From NCBI RefSeq assembly GCF_009469615.1, contig NZ_SSXX01000004.1:186001-250000 (forward strand): a DNA stretch of 64,000 nt. Reading direction: 5' to 3'. The notes beneath the pieces were generated by a model. The model was not told where the DNA came from. It saw nothing but the letters and a program-made list of their open reading frames with translations, and did not search any database. Below are positions 1 through 12,872 of this stretch, in pieces (position 1 is the stretch's first letter; the number at the start of each line of letters is the position of its first letter). This DNA comes from Dechloromonas sp. H13. Its GTDB lineage: Bacteria; Pseudomonadota; Gammaproteobacteria; Burkholderiales; Rhodocyclaceae. The translations under genes and the position numbers were made by a program.

Positions 1-1
1 C

Positions 2-1528
2 CTGTGCGCCAAGTGCTACGGTCGTGACCTCGGTCGCGGCAGCATGGTCAACGCCGGCGAATCGGTCGGCGTCATCGCCGCCCAGTCGATCGGCGAACCG
101 GGCACCCAGCTGACCATGCGTACCTTCCACGTCGGTGGCGCGGCGTCGCGGGCAGCCGTGGCTTCCCAAGTCGAATCGAAATCCGCCGGTACGGTGCGGT
201 TCACCGCAACCATGCGCTATGTCACCAGCGCCAAGGGCGAAAAGGTGGTCATCTCCCGTTCCGGCGAAGTGCTGATCGCCGACGATCATGGTCGCGAGCG
301 CGAGCGGCACAAGGTGCCCTACGGCGCCATGCTGGCCGTCGATGACGGCAAGGCGGTCAAGGCGGGCGCCAAGCTGGCGACCTGGGATCCGCATACCCGT
401 CCGATCGTGACCGAATACGCGGGTACCGTCCGCTTCGAAAATGTCGAAGAGGGTGTCACCGTCGCCAAGCAGGTCGATGATGTGACCGGCCTGTCCACGC
501 TGGTGGTCATCGACCACAAACGCGGCGGCAAGGCGGCGACCAAGGGCGTCCGCCCGGTGGTCAAGCTGCTCGACGAGAGCGGTCAGGAAGTCAGGATCGC
601 CGGCAGCGATCATGCCGTTTCGATCGCCTTCCAGGTCGGCTCGATCATTTCCGTGGTCGACGGCCAACAGGTCGGCGTCGGCGACGTGCTCGCCCGGATG
701 CCGCAGGAATCCGCCAAGACCCGCGACATTACCGGCGGTCTGCCGCGTGTTGCCGAGCTGTTCGAAGCGCGTACGCCGAAGGATGCTTCCGTGCTGGCCG
801 AATACACCGGCACGATCAGCTTCGGCAAGGACACCAAGGGCAAGCAGCGTCTGGTCATTACCGATCTCGACGGCGAGCAGCACGAGTTCCTGATTTCGAA
901 GGACAAGCACGTGCTGGTGCACGACGGCCAGGTGGTCAACAAGGGTGAGAAGATCGTCGAAGGCGAACCCGACCCCCACGACATCCTGCGTCTGCAGGGC
1001 GTCGAGGCGCTGGCCCGCTACATCACCGACGAAGTCCAGGACGTCTACCGTCTGCAGGGCGTGAAGATCAACGACAAGCACATCGAGGTGATCGTCCGCC
1101 AGATGCTGCGCCGCGTGACCATCCTCGAGCCGGGCGATACCCGCTTCATCAAGTCCGAGCAGGTGGAGCGCGCCGAACTGCTGGCCGAAAACGATCGTGC
1201 CATCGCCGACGGCAAGCTGCCGGCGACCTTCGAGCACATGCTGCTCGGCATCACGAAGGCTTCGCTGTCGACCGACTCCTTCATTTCCGCGGCGTCCTTC
1301 CAGGAAACCACCCGCGTGCTCACCGAGGCTGCCATCATGGGCAAGCGCGACGAGTTGCGCGGTCTCAAGGAAAACGTCATCGTCGGTCGCCTCATTCCCG
1401 CCGGTACCGGCCTCGCGTATCACCGTACGCGCAAGGCTCAGGCGGCCGGGGAGGATCTTGGCGCCACGCATGCACTCGAGGAACCGGCTGCCGAAAACGC
1501 AACACAGGTCGCCGATCAGGGGCTCTGA
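2..1528 (+). CDS. rpoC: RNA polymerase beta' subunit, C-terminal part
   Basis: Catalytic beta' subunit of RNA polymerase; only the last 508 codons are in the window, read in frame from base 2. The fragment opens inside the second zinc site (CAKCYGRDL, matching the last two zinc cysteines of the E. coli protein). It then runs through the trigger-loop region ([16 protein letters not shown]) and the C-terminal clamp and omega-contact region ([18 protein letters not shown]). It ends in an acidic, alanine-rich tail of about 20 residues that is lineage specific. The identification is secure; the true start lies to the left. The str genes follow on the same strand. Confidence 0.98.
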   Translation: MCAKCYGRDLGRGSMVNAGESVGVIAAQSIGEPGTQLTMRTFHVGGAASRAAVASQVESKSAGTVRFTATMRYVTSAKGEKVVISRSGEVLIADDHGRERERHKVPYGAMLAVDDGKAVKAGAKLATWDPHTRPIVTEYAGTVRFENVEEGVTVAKQVDDVTGLSTLVVIDHKRGGKAATKGVRPVVKLLDESGQEVRIAGSDHAVSIAFQVGSIISVVDGQQVGVGDVLARMPQESAKTRDITGGLPRVAELFEARTPKDASVLAEYTGTISFGKDTKGKQRLVITDLDGEQHEFLISKDKHVLVHDGQVVNKGEKIVEGEPDPHDILRLQGVEALARYITDEVQDVYRLQGVKINDKHIEVIVRQMLRRVTILEPGDTRFIKSEQVERAELLAENDRAIADGKLPATFEHMLLGITKASLSTDSFISAASFQETTRVLTEAAIMGKRDELRGLKENVIVGRLIPAGTGLAYHRTRKAQAAGEDLGATHALEEPAAENATQVADQGL

Positions 1529-1553
1529 GTCGTCTCGCAACCCCCGTGTTTCG

Positions 1554-1589
1554 TTGACATGGGGGTTGATCAACCATAGAATCTATGGT
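1554..1589 (+). promoter_or_regulatory. sigma70-type promoter of the str genes (rpsL)
   Basis: A perfect -35 TTGACA (1554-1559), a 17-base spacer and a -10 TAGAAT (1577-1582) lie between the rpoC stop and rpsL. The -10 sits inside the inverted repeat ACCATAGA-A-TCTATGGT (1573-1589). The spacer contains the 12-base palindrome GGTTGATCAACC (1564-1575). The predicted transcript start near 1589 leaves a leader of roughly 95 bases before rpsL. Promoter strength is inferred from consensus match alone. Confidence 0.75.
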
Positions 1590-1685
1590 CTTTGTCGGCG
1601 GGGGCTAATCATTGTCTCCGCTTTGGATAACAAAATTGCCGTCGTGCCCCGTCTTCGGGGGCCCGGTTGTTGAAGGAAGTTCGAT

Positions 1686-2063
1686 ATGCCGACTATCAAC
1701 CAGCTCGTGCGCAAGCCGCGCGTTGCCGAGGTCACCAAGAGCAAGGTGCCTGCTCTGGAAAAGTGCCCGCAGAAGCGTGGCGTCTGCACCCGTGTTTACA
1801 CCACTACCCCGAAGAAGCCGAACTCCGCGCTGCGCAAGGTTTGCAAGGTTCGCCTGACGAATGGCTTCGAAGTCATTTCCTATATCGGCGGCGAAGGCCA
1901 CAACCTGCAGGAACACTCCGTGGTCCTGATCCGTGGTGGTCGTGTCAAGGATTTGCCCGGTGTGCGTTACCACACCGTGCGTGGCTCCCTGGATACCCAG
2001 GGCGTCAAGGATCGTAAGCAGGCCCGTTCCAAGTACGGTGCCAAGCGTCCGAAGGCTGCTTGA
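1686..2063 (+). CDS. rpsL: 30S ribosomal protein S12
   Basis: Decoding-centre protein of the small subunit, 125 residues, the normal length. It has the conserved loop [12 protein letters not shown] with the lysines that streptomycin-resistance mutations alter, and GRVKDLPG with the aspartate that is often beta-methylthiolated. All of these residues are wild type. The ATG at 1686 is preceded by GAAGGAAG, a good ribosome binding site. First gene behind the promoter at 1554; rpsG follows after 111 bases that hold two hairpins. Confidence 0.98.
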   Translation: MPTINQLVRKPRVAEVTKSKVPALEKCPQKRGVCTRVYTTTPKKPNSALRKVCKVRLTNGFEVISYIGGEGHNLQEHSVVLIRGGRVKDLPGVRYHTVRGSLDTQGVKDRKQARSKYGAKRPKAA

Positions 2064-2086
2064 TTCTTCAAGTGGCTTGAGTAAGT

Positions 2087-2145
2087 GGCCGTCCGGTTGG
2101 ACGGTCGGGAGAGGCCGGGAGGGTAAAGACCCTAGCCCGGCTTTT
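2087..2145 (+). promoter_or_regulatory. rpsL-rpsG intercistronic hairpins, possible S7 autoregulatory or attenuator site
   Basis: Two adjacent stem-loops fill the spacer. The first pairs GGCCGTCC (2087-2094) with GGACGGTC (2099-2106), with one G-T pair. The second pairs GCCGGG-AGGGT (2114-2124) with ACCCT-AG-CCCGGC (2129-2141), with a two-base bulge, and is followed by TTTT (2142-2145). In E. coli the equivalent spacer binds S7 and represses translation of the str mRNA. The structure here is seen; the S7 role is inferred by position. The T-run also allows partial termination. Confidence 0.5.
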
Positions 2146-2174
2146 CAACTGAATCGTGTTTAATAGAGGTCAAT

Positions 2175-2645
2175 ATGCCCCGTCGTCGTGAAGTACCGAA
2201 GCGCGATATTCTGCCGGACCCGAAGTTCGGCAATGTCGAGGTCTCCAAGTTCATCAACGCCATCATGCAGAGTGGCAAGAAGTCTGTCGCCGAGCGCATC
2301 GTCTATGGCGCTTTCGATATCATCTCCACCAAGTCCGGCAAGGATCCGCTGGAGGTGTTCAGCTCCGCCATGGGCAACGTTCGCCCGATGGTCGAAGTCA
2401 AGTCCCGTCGCGTCGGTGGTGCCAACTACCAGGTGCCGGTCGAAGTGCGTCCGGCCCGTCGCGCCGCGCTCGCCATGCGCTGGCTGCGCGAGTCCGCGCG
2501 CAAGCGTTCCGAAAAGTCGATGGGCCAGCGCCTGGCTGCCGAAATGATGGAAGCTGCCGAGAACCGTGGCGGCGCCGTCAAGAAGCGTGACGAAGTGCAC
2601 CGCATGGCCGAGGCGAACAAGGCCTTCGCCCACTTCCGCTTCTAA
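2175..2645 (+). CDS. rpsG: 30S ribosomal protein S7
   Basis: Primary assembly protein of the 30S head, binding the 3' domain of 16S rRNA. It is 156 residues, full length, starting [16 protein letters not shown] and ending KAFAHFRF as in most proteobacteria. The ATG at 2175 has AGAGGT upstream. fusA starts 18 bases after the stop, so the two are cotranscribed. S7 is the usual feedback repressor of the str operon. Confidence 0.98.
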   Translation: MPRRREVPKRDILPDPKFGNVEVSKFINAIMQSGKKSVAERIVYGAFDIISTKSGKDPLEVFSSAMGNVRPMVEVKSRRVGGANYQVPVEVRPARRAALAMRWLRESARKRSEKSMGQRLAAEMMEAAENRGGAVKKRDEVHRMAEANKAFAHFRF

Positions 2646-2663
2646 TTTACCGAGGGCTTTAAC

Positions 2664-4757
<2,094 letters not shown>

Positions 4758-4778
4758 CACGTTATTGGAGAACCGATA

Positions 4779-5969
<1,191 letters not shown>

Positions 5970-5988
5970 CTCGCTCTTTTCGAAAATC

Positions 5989-6011
5989 GGGGTGGGACGT
6001 GATTCCACCCC
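5989..6011 (+). other. Hairpin between tuf and rpsJ
   Basis: GGGGTGG (5989-5995) pairs with CCACCCC (6005-6011) around a nine-base loop. No T-run follows directly, so it is unlikely to be an intrinsic terminator. It may protect the tuf 3' end or mark an RNA processing site between tuf and the S10 genes. Function is not shown by the sequence. Confidence 0.4.
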
Positions 6012-6032
6012 ATCGCTCTTTGGAAGCCAAAA

Positions 6033-6344
6033 ATGCAAAGCCAGAAAATCCGTATCCGTCTCAAGGCCTTCGACTATCGCCTGATCGATCAATCCGCTCA
6101 GGAAATCGTCGAAACAGCCAAGCGTACCGGTGCAGTCGTTCGCGGTCCGGTGCCCCTGCCGACCCGCAAGCAGCGTTTCGACATCCTGCGTTCGCCGCAC
6201 GTGAACAAGGCTTCCCGCGATCAGTTGGAAATTCGTACCCATCTGCGTTTGATGGATATCGTCGATCCGACCGATAAGACCGTTGATGCCCTGATGAAGC
6301 TGGATCTGCCGGCTGGCGTCGACGTCGAAATCAAGTTGCAGTAA
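6033..6344 (+). CDS. rpsJ: 30S ribosomal protein S10 (NusE)
   Basis: Small-subunit head protein that also acts as NusE in transcription antitermination. It is 103 residues, exactly the E. coli length, starting [19 protein letters not shown], with the typical [12 protein letters not shown] loop. The ATG at 6033 has TTGGAAG upstream. It is transcribed with tuf. A separate promoter follows directly after its stop, so rpsJ may belong to the str transcript more than to the S10 transcript. Confidence 0.98.
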   Translation: MQSQKIRIRLKAFDYRLIDQSAQEIVETAKRTGAVVRGPVPLPTRKQRFDILRSPHVNKASRDQLEIRTHLRLMDIVDPTDKTVDALMKLDLPAGVDVEIKLQ

Positions 6345-6369
6345 TAGAAGTTTTGCGGATATAATCCGC
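6336..6369 (+). promoter_or_regulatory. Promoter before rplC with -10 in a dyad
   Basis: TTGCAG (6336-6341), overlapping the rpsJ stop, an 18-base spacer and a perfect TATAAT (6360-6365). The -10 is embedded in the inverted repeat GCGGAT-ATA-ATCCGC (6355-6369). It lies about 90 bases before the rplC ATG. It would let the S10 genes be transcribed independently of str. Inferred from consensus match. Confidence 0.6.
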
Positions 6370-6454
6370 GCCTTTCGGGGGTGGCCGGTGACGGTTGCCC
6401 ATTTGTTGTTTTACATCGACCGGCCAATCGCAGCCGGCGATGAGGAGAATAACC

Positions 6455-7093
6455 ATGAGTCTAGGCCTTGTCGGTCGCAAGGTCGGCATGACTCGCATTT
6501 TCGCCGAGGATGGTGCGTCCATTCCGGTGACTGTGCTTGACGTGTCGAACAACCGCGTGACCCAAGTTAAAACGCCGGAGAACGATGGCTACGCCGCCAT
6601 CCAGGTCTCTTTCGGCAAGCGCCGTGCCTCGCGCGTTTCCAAGCCCTTGGCTGGCCATCTGGCCAAGGCTGGCGTGGAGGCCGGGCATGTCCTCAAGGAA
6701 TTCCGTATCGAAGCTGATCAGCTCGCCTCGTTCAAGGCTGGCGATCAGGTTGCTGCGACCATCTTCGCCGAAGGGCAGAAGGTGGACGTGAGCGGTACCT
6801 CGATCGGCAAGGGCTTCCAGGGGGGTATCAAGCGTCATAATTTCAGTTCCAACCGTGCTTCCCACGGTAACTCGGTGTCGCACAATGCGCCGGGTTCCAT
6901 CGGTATGGCGCAGGATCCGGGTCGTGTTTTCCCGGGTAAGCGCATGGCTGGTCACCTCGGTGATGTCCAGACGACGATGCAGGGGCTGACTATCGTTCGC
7001 GTTGATGCCGACCGCCAGTTGCTGTTGGTCAAGGGTGCCGTTCCTGGTGCCAAGGGTTCCGACGTCGTCGTGCGTCCGGCGGTCAAGGCTTAA
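6455..7093 (+). CDS. rplC: 50S ribosomal protein L3
   Basis: Large-subunit protein near the peptidyl-transferase centre and an early assembly protein, 212 residues. It has the conserved [20 protein letters not shown] loop containing the glutamine-rich, PrmB-type methylation region. The ATG at 6455 was chosen over an upstream in-frame start at 6395 because GATGAGGAG lies at proper distance and the protein then begins [14 protein letters not shown] as in the family. rplD follows 10 bases after the stop. Confidence 0.97.
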   Translation: MSLGLVGRKVGMTRIFAEDGASIPVTVLDVSNNRVTQVKTPENDGYAAIQVSFGKRRASRVSKPLAGHLAKAGVEAGHVLKEFRIEADQLASFKAGDQVAATIFAEGQKVDVSGTSIGKGFQGGIKRHNFSSNRASHGNSVSHNAPGSIGMAQDPGRVFPGKRMAGHLGDVQTTMQGLTIVRVDADRQLLLVKGAVPGAKGSDVVVRPAVKA

Positions 7094-7103
7094 AGGGGGC
7101 GAC

Positions 7104-7727
7104 ATGGAACTCAAGGTAATCAACGAACGAGGTCAGGAAGCTGCCAAGCTGCAGGCTTCCGACGTGCTGTTCGGTCGCGATTTCAACGAAGCGCTGGTGC
7201 ATCAGATCGTCGTCGCCTATCAGGCCAACGCGCGCTCTGGCGACCGTCAGCAGAAGGATCGCTCCGAAGTCCGTCATACCACCACCAAACCGTGGCGCCA
7301 GAAGGGTACGGGCCGTGCTCGTGCCGGTAGCAATGGCAGTCCGCTGTGGCGTGGAGGCGGTCGGATTTTTCCGAACTCGCCCGAAGAAAATTTCAGTCAG
7401 AAGGTTAACAAGAAGATGTTCCGCGCCGGCATGGCTGCGATCCTCTCCGAGTTGGCCCGCCAGGACCGTCTGGTCGTCGTCGACGATCTGGCTGTCGAGG
7501 CACCCAAGACCAAGCTCTTCTCCCAGAAACTGAAGGGTATGGGTCTCGAGGGTAATCTTCTGGTTATTACGGATGCGCTGTCCGAGAATCTTTATCTCTC
7601 GTCGCGCAACCTGCCGAACGTTCTGGTGCTGGAAGCGCAGGAGGCCGATCCGGTTTCCCTGGTTCGCTTCGCCAAGGTCCTTGTGACCAAGAACGCGGTG
7701 GCCAAGTTCGAGGAGATGTGGGGATGA
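7104..7727 (+). CDS. rplD: 50S ribosomal protein L4
   Basis: Large-subunit exit-tunnel protein, 207 residues. In E. coli L4 represses its own operon by attenuation and translation control. The tunnel loop ([25 protein letters not shown]) is intact. The ATG at 7104 behind AAAGGGGG was preferred to upstream in-frame codons because it gives the family start [10 protein letters not shown]. The stop TGA overlaps the ATG of rplW (ATGA). Confidence 0.97.
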   Translation: MELKVINERGQEAAKLQASDVLFGRDFNEALVHQIVVAYQANARSGDRQQKDRSEVRHTTTKPWRQKGTGRARAGSNGSPLWRGGGRIFPNSPEENFSQKVNKKMFRAGMAAILSELARQDRLVVVDDLAVEAPKTKLFSQKLKGMGLEGNLLVITDALSENLYLSSRNLPNVLVLEAQEADPVSLVRFAKVLVTKNAVAKFEEMWG

Positions 7728-8026
7728 ACCAACAACGTCTGATGCAGGTGCTACTGGCGCCGCAAATCTCCGAGAAGGCGACCTACGTTGCAGACAAGCA
7801 CGAGCAGGTGATTTTCCGCGTTGCCTCCGATGCCACCAAGCCGGAAATCAAGGCTGCGGTCGAATTGCTTTTCAAGGTCGAGGTTGAGGCCGTTCAGGTC
7901 GCCAACGTCAAGGGCAAGGTCAAGCGTTTCAAGGGCATGGCTGGTCGTCGCAAGGGCTGGAAGAAGGCCTTCGTGAGCCTGAAGCCGGGCCAGGAAATCA
8001 ATTTTGTTGAAGGGGGGAATGCCTGA
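7724..8026 (+). CDS. rplW: 50S ribosomal protein L23
   Basis: Protein at the ribosome exit tunnel rim that docks trigger factor and SRP, 100 residues. The ATG at 7724 ([20 protein letters not shown]) overlaps the rplD stop as ATGA. A GTG two codons upstream is possible but would overlap rplD more. The stop overlaps the rplB start by one base (TGATG). Both junctions indicate translational coupling. Confidence 0.96.
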   Translation: MNQQRLMQVLLAPQISEKATYVADKHEQVIFRVASDATKPEIKAAVELLFKVEVEAVQVANVKGKVKRFKGMAGRRKGWKKAFVSLKPGQEINFVEGGNA

Positions 8027-8853
8027 TGGCACTCGTTAAAGTCAAGCCGACTTCCCCCGGCCGTCGTGCCGTGGTGCAGGTCGTCAATGCCCATCTGCAC
8101 AAGGGCAAGCCGTTCGCTGCCCTGGTCGAGTCGCAATCGAAGAATGCCGGTCGTAACAACAATGGCCATGTGACGGTTCGCCATCAGGGTGGTGGTCATA
8201 AGCAGGCCTATCGTATCGTCGATTTCAAGCGAGCCAAGGACGGTATCCCGGCCAAGGTCGAACGTCTGGAATACGACCCCAACCGCACCGCCAACATCGC
8301 GCTGGTTTGCTACGCCGATGGCGAGCGCCGCTACATCATCGCCAACAAGGGGATGGTGGTCGGCCAGCAGGTCATGAGCGGTTCCGAGGCGCCGATCAAG
8401 TCCGGCAACGCCCTGCCCATCCGCAATATCCCGGTTGGTACGACCATCTGCTGCGTCGAGATGCTGCCCGGCAAGGGCGCGCAACTGGCCCGTTCGGCCG
8501 GTACCTCGGCCCAACTGCTGGCGCGTGAAGGTTCCTACGCCCAGATCCGTCTGCGCTCCGGCGAAGTCCGCCGCGTGCATGTGGAATGCCGTGCCACGAT
8601 CGGCGAGGTTGGCAACGAAGAGTTCAACCTGCGCAAGATCGGCAAGGCTGGCGCGCAACGCTGGCGTGGTATCCGTCCGACGGTTCGTGGTGTCGCCATG
8701 AACCCGGTCGACCACCCGCATGGGGGTGGCGAGGGTCGCACTGGTGAAGGCCGGGTGCCGGTTAACCCGTGGGGTCAGCCGACCAAGGGCTATCGCACCC
8801 GCAGCAACAAGCGCACGAACAGCATGATCGTTCAGCGCCGTCATAAGCGTTAA
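8026..8853 (+). CDS. rplB: 50S ribosomal protein L2
   Basis: Large-subunit protein required for subunit association and peptidyl transfer, 275 residues. The conserved C-terminal motif [14 protein letters not shown], with the histidine implicated in the catalytic centre, is present. The start overlaps the rplW stop. rpsS follows after 10 bases with its own GGGGTAGGAA binding site. Confidence 0.98.
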   Translation: MALVKVKPTSPGRRAVVQVVNAHLHKGKPFAALVESQSKNAGRNNNGHVTVRHQGGGHKQAYRIVDFKRAKDGIPAKVERLEYDPNRTANIALVCYADGERRYIIANKGMVVGQQVMSGSEAPIKSGNALPIRNIPVGTTICCVEMLPGKGAQLARSAGTSAQLLAREGSYAQIRLRSGEVRRVHVECRATIGEVGNEEFNLRKIGKAGAQRWRGIRPTVRGVAMNPVDHPHGGGEGRTGEGRVPVNPWGQPTKGYRTRSNKRTNSMIVQRRHKR

Positions 8854-8863
8854 GGGGTAGGAA

Positions 8864-9139
8864 ATGGGACGTTCTCTCAAAAAAGGCCCGTTCGTTGATG
8901 CGTACCTGATCGACAAAGTCGAAGCGGTCCGTGCCACTAGCGACAAGCGCCCGATCAAGACCTGGTCGCGTCGCTCGACGATTCTCCCCGAGTTCATCGG
9001 TTTGACGATCGCGGTCCACAATGGCAAGCAGCATATTCCGGTTTTCGTGACCGAGAATATGGTCGGTCACAAGCTCGGCGAGTTTTCGCTGACCCGGACG
9101 TTCAAGGGTCACACTGCCGGCAAGAAGGCCAAGAAGTAA
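8864..9139 (+). CDS. rpsS: 30S ribosomal protein S19
   Basis: Small-subunit head protein that contacts S13 and the A-site region, 91 residues. It begins [20 protein letters not shown] and carries the [20 protein letters not shown] core. The ribosome binding site GGGGTAGGAA precedes the ATG. It lies between rplB and rplV in the standard S10 order. Confidence 0.98.
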   Translation: MGRSLKKGPFVDAYLIDKVEAVRATSDKRPIKTWSRRSTILPEFIGLTIAVHNGKQHIPVFVTENMVGHKLGEFSLTRTFKGHTAGKKAKK

Positions 9140-9148
9140 GGAGCTGAC

Positions 9149-9478
9149 ATGGAAACTCGTGCAAGTCTGCGGGGCGTACGCCTCTCTGAGCAAAAAGGCC
9201 GCCTCGTGGCGGATCTGGTGCGTGGCAAGCCGGTCGGTCAGGCTCTCGACATCCTGGCCTTTTCCCCCAAGAAGGGGGCTGGTATCGTCAAGAAGGTGCT
9301 GGAGTCGGCTATCGCCAACGCCGAGCACAATGACGGGGCCGATATCGACGAACTGAAGGTCAAGACCATCTACGTCGAAAAGGGCATGGTGCTGAAGCGC
9401 TTTACCGCGCGCGCCAAGGGTCGTGGCAATCGGATCGTCAAGCCGACCTGCCATATCTATCTGACCGTTGGTAACTAA
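9149..9478 (+). CDS. rplV: 50S ribosomal protein L22
   Basis: Large-subunit exit-tunnel protein whose beta-hairpin lines the tunnel with L4, 109 residues. The hairpin region ([18 protein letters not shown]) is intact, including the residues where macrolide-resistance deletions arise. The ATG at 9149 lies behind AAGGAGCTGAC. rpsC follows after 9 bases. Confidence 0.98.
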   Translation: METRASLRGVRLSEQKGRLVADLVRGKPVGQALDILAFSPKKGAGIVKKVLESAIANAEHNDGADIDELKVKTIYVEKGMVLKRFTARAKGRGNRIVKPTCHIYLTVGN

Positions 9479-9487
9479 GGAAGAGCC

Positions 9488-10273
9488 ATGGGACAGAAAA
9501 TTCATCCGATTGGCTTTCGTCTAGCCGTCACCAAAAACTGGGGTTCCCGCTGGTATGCAAACAGCAAGGAATTCCCGGGCATGCTCCACGAAGATATCAA
9601 GGTCCGCGAGTATCTCAAGCGGAAACTGGCGCACGCTTCCGTGGGTCGCGTTCTGATCGAGCGTCCCGCCAAGAATGCCCGCGTCACTGTCTTCTCGGCC
9701 CGTCCGGGCGTCGTCATCGGCAAGAAGGGCGAGGACATCGAACAATTGCGCACGGACCTTCAGCGCATTATGGGCGTTCCTGTCCATGTGTCGATCGAAG
9801 AAATCCGCAAGCCGGAAGTCGATGCCCAACTGATCGCAGATTCGATTGCCCAGCAACTCGAGAAGCGCATCATGTTCCGTCGCGCCATGAAGCGCGCGAT
9901 GCAGAACGCCATGCGTCTCGGCGCCCAGGGCATCAAGGTCATGAGCGCGGGTCGCCTGAACGGTGCGGAAATCGCCCGCAGCGAGTGGTATCGCGAAGGG
10001 CGCGTGCCGCTTCATACCCTGCGTGCCAACATCGATTACGCAACTTCCGAAGCGCTGACCACCTACGGCATCATCGGGATCAAGGTCTGGGTCTACAAGG
10101 GCGACATGCTCGACCGCAACGAGCAACCGGAGGCCGTCGAACCGGCTGCCGACGATCGTAAGCCGCGTCGCGCACCCGGTCGTCCGGAAGGCGACAAGCC
10201 GCGTACCCGTACGGTGAAGAAGCCGGAAGGTGATGCCGCGCCGGCAAAGCGTGTAAGAAAGGCAGGTGCCTAA
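9488..10273 (+). CDS. rpsC: 30S ribosomal protein S3
   Basis: Small-subunit protein at the mRNA entry channel, 261 residues. It has a type II KH domain with [14 protein letters not shown] and a C-terminal domain with the [12 protein letters not shown] motif. Compared with E. coli (233 residues) it has a basic, proline-rich C-terminal extension of about 45 residues (from about residue 215), common in betaproteobacteria. The stop TAA abuts the rplP ATG with no gap. Confidence 0.98.
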   Translation: MGQKIHPIGFRLAVTKNWGSRWYANSKEFPGMLHEDIKVREYLKRKLAHASVGRVLIERPAKNARVTVFSARPGVVIGKKGEDIEQLRTDLQRIMGVPVHVSIEEIRKPEVDAQLIADSIAQQLEKRIMFRRAMKRAMQNAMRLGAQGIKVMSAGRLNGAEIARSEWYREGRVPLHTLRANIDYATSEALTTYGIIGIKVWVYKGDMLDRNEQPEAVEPAADDRKPRRAPGRPEGDKPRTRTVKKPEGDAAPAKRVRKAGA

Positions 10274-10687
10274 ATGCTGCAACCAAATCGTCGCAAGTTC
10301 CGCAAGGAACACAAGGGCCGCAACGAAGGTCTGGCGACCCGTGGCGCCAAGGTTTCGTTTGGTGAATGGGGTCTCAAGGCCACCGGACGTGGCCGCCTGA
10401 CCGCCCGCCAGATCGAGGCGGCCCGTCGTGCCATGACCCGCCACATCAAGCGGGGCGGCCGCATCTGGATCCGTATCTTCCCGGACAAGCCGATTTCCAA
10501 GAAGCCGGCCGAAGTTCGTATGGGTAACGGTAAGGGTAACCCGGAGTACTGGGTCGCCGAAATCCAGCCGGGCAAGGTCCTGTATGAGATGGATGGCGTG
10601 AATGAAGCGCTGGCACGCGAGGCGTTTGCCCTTGCTGCCGCCAAGCTGCCGATTTCCACCACCTTCGTGACTCGTCATCTGGGGTAA
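10274..10687 (+). CDS. rplP: 50S ribosomal protein L16
   Basis: Large-subunit protein near the A-site tRNA, 137 residues, starting [17 protein letters not shown]. The start codon is directly adjacent to the rpsC stop, so translation is probably coupled. The conserved [20 protein letters not shown] segment is present. rpmC starts two bases after the stop. Confidence 0.98.
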   Translation: MLQPNRRKFRKEHKGRNEGLATRGAKVSFGEWGLKATGRGRLTARQIEAARRAMTRHIKRGGRIWIRIFPDKPISKKPAEVRMGNGKGNPEYWVAEIQPGKVLYEMDGVNEALAREAFALAAAKLPISTTFVTRHLG

Positions 10688-10689
10688 TC

Positions 10690-10884
10690 ATGAAAGCAAG
10701 TGAACTGAGAACCAAGAGCGTGGACGAGCTCAACAAGGAACTGCTGGATCTGCTGAAGGCCCAGTTCGGCCTGCGTATGCAGCTCGCTACGCAACAGCTG
10801 TCCAATACCAGCCAAATGTCCAAGGTGCGTCGCGACATCGCTCGCGTCCGCACGCTTATCCGTGAAAAGGCGGTGCAGCAATGA
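10690..10884 (+). CDS. rpmC: 50S ribosomal protein L29
   Basis: Small two-helix protein next to L23 at the tunnel exit, 64 residues. Its start [20 protein letters not shown] is typical. The ATG lies two bases after the rplP stop, with the binding site inside the end of rplP. The stop overlaps the rpsQ ATG (ATGA). Confidence 0.97.
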   Translation: MKASELRTKSVDELNKELLDLLKAQFGLRMQLATQQLSNTSQMSKVRRDIARVRTLIREKAVQQ

Positions 10885-11147
10885 GCGAATCCACCAGCAT
10901 CAAGCGTACGCTGATCGGCCGTGTCGTCAGCGACAAGATGGAAAAGACGGTCACCGTCCTCGTCGAACGTAAGGTCAAGCACCCGATGTACGGCAAGGTG
11001 ATGGTTCGTTCCAGGAAGTACCACGCCCACAACGAAGGCAACGCAGCCAAGGCCGGGGATCTCGTTGAGATCATTGAAACCCGCCCGGTTTCGCGTACCA
11101 AGACGTGGGCAGTTACCAGCGTTCTCCAGAAGGCGATCGTCGTCTGA
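10881..11147 (+). CDS. rpsQ: 30S ribosomal protein S17
   Basis: Primary 16S rRNA binding protein of OB fold, 88 residues, starting [20 protein letters not shown]. It is the last gene of the S10 group. The intrinsic terminator at 11178 follows about 30 bases after its stop, so this is the functional end of the S10 transcription unit. It overlaps rpmC by four bases. Confidence 0.97.
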   Translation: MSESTSIKRTLIGRVVSDKMEKTVTVLVERKVKHPMYGKVMVRSRKYHAHNEGNAAKAGDLVEIIETRPVSRTKTWAVTSVLQKAIVV

Positions 11148-11165
11148 GGAAATTGTCGAAAACGC

Positions 11166-11195
11166 TTGCGTGACTATAAAAGAAGCCGGTATAAT
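11166..11195 (+). promoter_or_regulatory. Putative spc promoter overlapping the S10 terminator
   Basis: A consensus -10 TATAAT (11190-11195) with a weak -35 TTGCGT (11166-11171) and an 18-base spacer. The -10 is exactly the loop of the terminator hairpin at 11178-11207. The transcript would start near 11202 and give a leader of about 95 bases before rplN. This is the position of the spc promoter in E. coli. Confidence 0.6.
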
Positions 11196-11209
11196 CCGGC
11201 TTCTTTTTT
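11178..11209 (+). terminator. S10 operon terminator with TATAAT loop
   Basis: A perfect 12-base stem, AAAAGAAGCCGG (11178-11189) with CCGGCTTCTTTT (11196-11207), a six-base loop TATAAT, and T-residues to 11209. It has the form of an intrinsic terminator and lies between rpsQ and rplN. Because the stem begins with an A-run it could work in both directions. Confidence 0.8.
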
Positions 11210-11298
11210 GCAGGCCCTGTCCTGGGGCGGCAAAGTTGTTCGACCCGTACGGGTTCCAAGACTGACCGCGCAAGCGGGTTAAGTTGGAGTTAATTTAA

Positions 11299-11667
11299 AT
11301 GATTCAGATGCAGACGACTCTGGACGTCGCCGACAACACCGGTGCTCGTTCAGTAATGTGTATCAAGGTCCTTGGTGGATCCAAGCGCCGCTACGCGGGC
11401 ATTGGCGACATCATCAAGGTCAGCATTAAGGATGCTGCGCCGCGTGGCCGCGTCAAAAAGGGCGACGTCTATAACGCCGTGGTGGTTCGTACCGCCAAGG
11501 GTGTGCGCCGTCCGGACGGCTCGCTCGTGCGTTTTGATGGCAATGCCGCAGTCCTTCTCAACAACAAGCTCGAGCCGATCGGCACGCGCATCTTTGGCCC
11601 GGTGACCCGCGAATTGCGTACCGAGCGCTTCATGAAGATCGTGTCCCTGGCGCCTGAAGTGCTGTAA
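11299..11667 (+). CDS. rplN: 50S ribosomal protein L14
   Basis: Large-subunit protein at the subunit interface, 122 residues, starting [20 protein letters not shown]. First gene of the spc group, behind its own putative promoter. The ATG at 11299 has TTGGAGT upstream. rplX follows 10 bases later. Confidence 0.98.
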   Translation: MIQMQTTLDVADNTGARSVMCIKVLGGSKRRYAGIGDIIKVSIKDAAPRGRVKKGDVYNAVVVRTAKGVRRPDGSLVRFDGNAAVLLNNKLEPIGTRIFGPVTRELRTERFMKIVSLAPEVL

Positions 11668-11677
11668 GGAGCGGGTA

Positions 11678-11995
11678 ATGGAAAAGATTCGCAAAGGCGA
11701 CGAAGTCGTCGTGATTACCGGCAAGGATAAGGGCAAGCGCGGTACCGTGCTGCTTCGCGTTGGTGAAGACCGTGTCGTCGTCGAGGGTGTCAATCGTGCC
11801 AAGAAGCACGTCAAGCCGAATCCGATGAAGGGTGTGGCGGGTGGCATCGTTGATAAGGACATGCCGATTCATCTCTCCAATGTTGCGCTGTTCAACCATG
11901 CGACCAAGAAGGCCGATCGTGTCGGCATCAAGGTTCTGGAGGACGGTCGCAAGGTTCGCGTGTTCAAGTCGAACGGCGAACTGGTGAACGCATAA
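11678..11995 (+). CDS. rplX: 50S ribosomal protein L24
   Basis: Assembly-initiator protein of the 50S subunit, 105 residues. The N-terminal KOW motif ([20 protein letters not shown]) is clear. The ATG at 11678 follows TAAGGAGCGGGTA. It sits between rplN and rplE in the conserved order. Confidence 0.97.
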   Translation: MEKIRKGDEVVVITGKDKGKRGTVLLRVGEDRVVVEGVNRAKKHVKPNPMKGVAGGIVDKDMPIHLSNVALFNHATKKADRVGIKVLEDGRKVRVFKSNGELVNA

Positions 11996-12004
11996 GGGGT
12001 AGTC

Positions 12005-12544
12005 ATGGCGCGTTTGCAACAGTTTTACAAAGACACCGTCGTGGCCGATCTGACCAAGCAGTTTGGCTACAAGTCGGTCATGGAAGTGCCACGCATCACC
12101 AAGATTACCCTCAACATGGGTGTGGGTGAGGCGGTGGCCGACAAGAAGGTTCTCGAGAACGCCGTAGGCGACATGCAGAAGATCGCGGGCCAGAAGCCGG
12201 TTACGACCAAGGCTCGCAAGTCCATCGCGGGCTTCAAGATTCGTGATGGCTATCCGATCGGTTGCATGGTGACCCTGCGTGGTCCTCGCATGTTCGAATT
12301 CCTTGACCGCCTCGTTACCATCGCCCTGCCGCGCGTTCGCGACTTCCGTGGTGTTTCCGGCAAGGGTTTCGACGGCCAGGGTAACTACAACATGGGTGTC
12401 AAGGAGCAGATCATTTTCCCGGAAATCGAATACGACAAGATCGATGCGCTCCGGGGTATGAATATCAGCGTCACCACGACCGCGAAGACCGATGCCGAGT
12501 GCAAGGCATTGCTCACCGCGTTCAAGTTCCCGTTCAAGAATTGA
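12005..12544 (+). CDS. rplE: 50S ribosomal protein L5
   Basis: 5S rRNA binding protein of the central protuberance, 179 residues, the same length as E. coli. It contains the conserved [11 protein letters not shown] and [16 protein letters not shown] segments. Ribosome binding site AAGGGGTAG. rpsN follows after seven bases. Confidence 0.98.
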   Translation: MARLQQFYKDTVVADLTKQFGYKSVMEVPRITKITLNMGVGEAVADKKVLENAVGDMQKIAGQKPVTTKARKSIAGFKIRDGYPIGCMVTLRGPRMFEFLDRLVTIALPRVRDFRGVSGKGFDGQGNYNMGVKEQIIFPEIEYDKIDALRGMNISVTTTAKTDAECKALLTAFKFPFKN

Positions 12545-12551
12545 GGCAATC

Positions 12552-12857
12552 ATGGCAAAACTTGCTCTGATCAACCGTGAAGAGAAGCGCCGCAAGCTGG
12601 TGGCTCAGTACGCCAAGAAGCGCGCCGCCCTTGAGGCGATCATCAACGACGCCGGCCTGTCGGACGAGGAGCGTTATCAGGCTCGTCTCAAGCTGCAGGC
12701 ACTGCCGCGCAACGCCAGTCCGTCGCGCCTGCGCAACCGCTGCCAGCTGACCGGTCGTCCGCGTGGTGTTTTCCGCAAATTTGGTCTGTGCCGCAACAAG
12801 ATCCGCGAACTCGCCTTCAACGGCGAGATTCCGGGTGTTGTCAAGGCCAGCTGGTAA
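12552..12857 (+). CDS. rpsN: 30S ribosomal protein S14, zinc-independent form
   Basis: Small-subunit head protein, 101 residues. It has only two cysteines (in RNRCQLTG and FGLCRNK) and lacks the CxxC...CxxC zinc ribbon of the short form, so it is the long, zinc-free class. The ATG at 12552 was chosen because the longer frame from 12492 reads into rplE; it starts [16 protein letters not shown] as expected. Confidence 0.97.
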   Translation: MAKLALINREEKRRKLVAQYAKKRAALEAIINDAGLSDEERYQARLKLQALPRNASPSRLRNRCQLTGRPRGVFRKFGLCRNKIRELAFNGEIPGVVKASW

Positions 12858-12872
12858 TCAGGAGATACAGAA

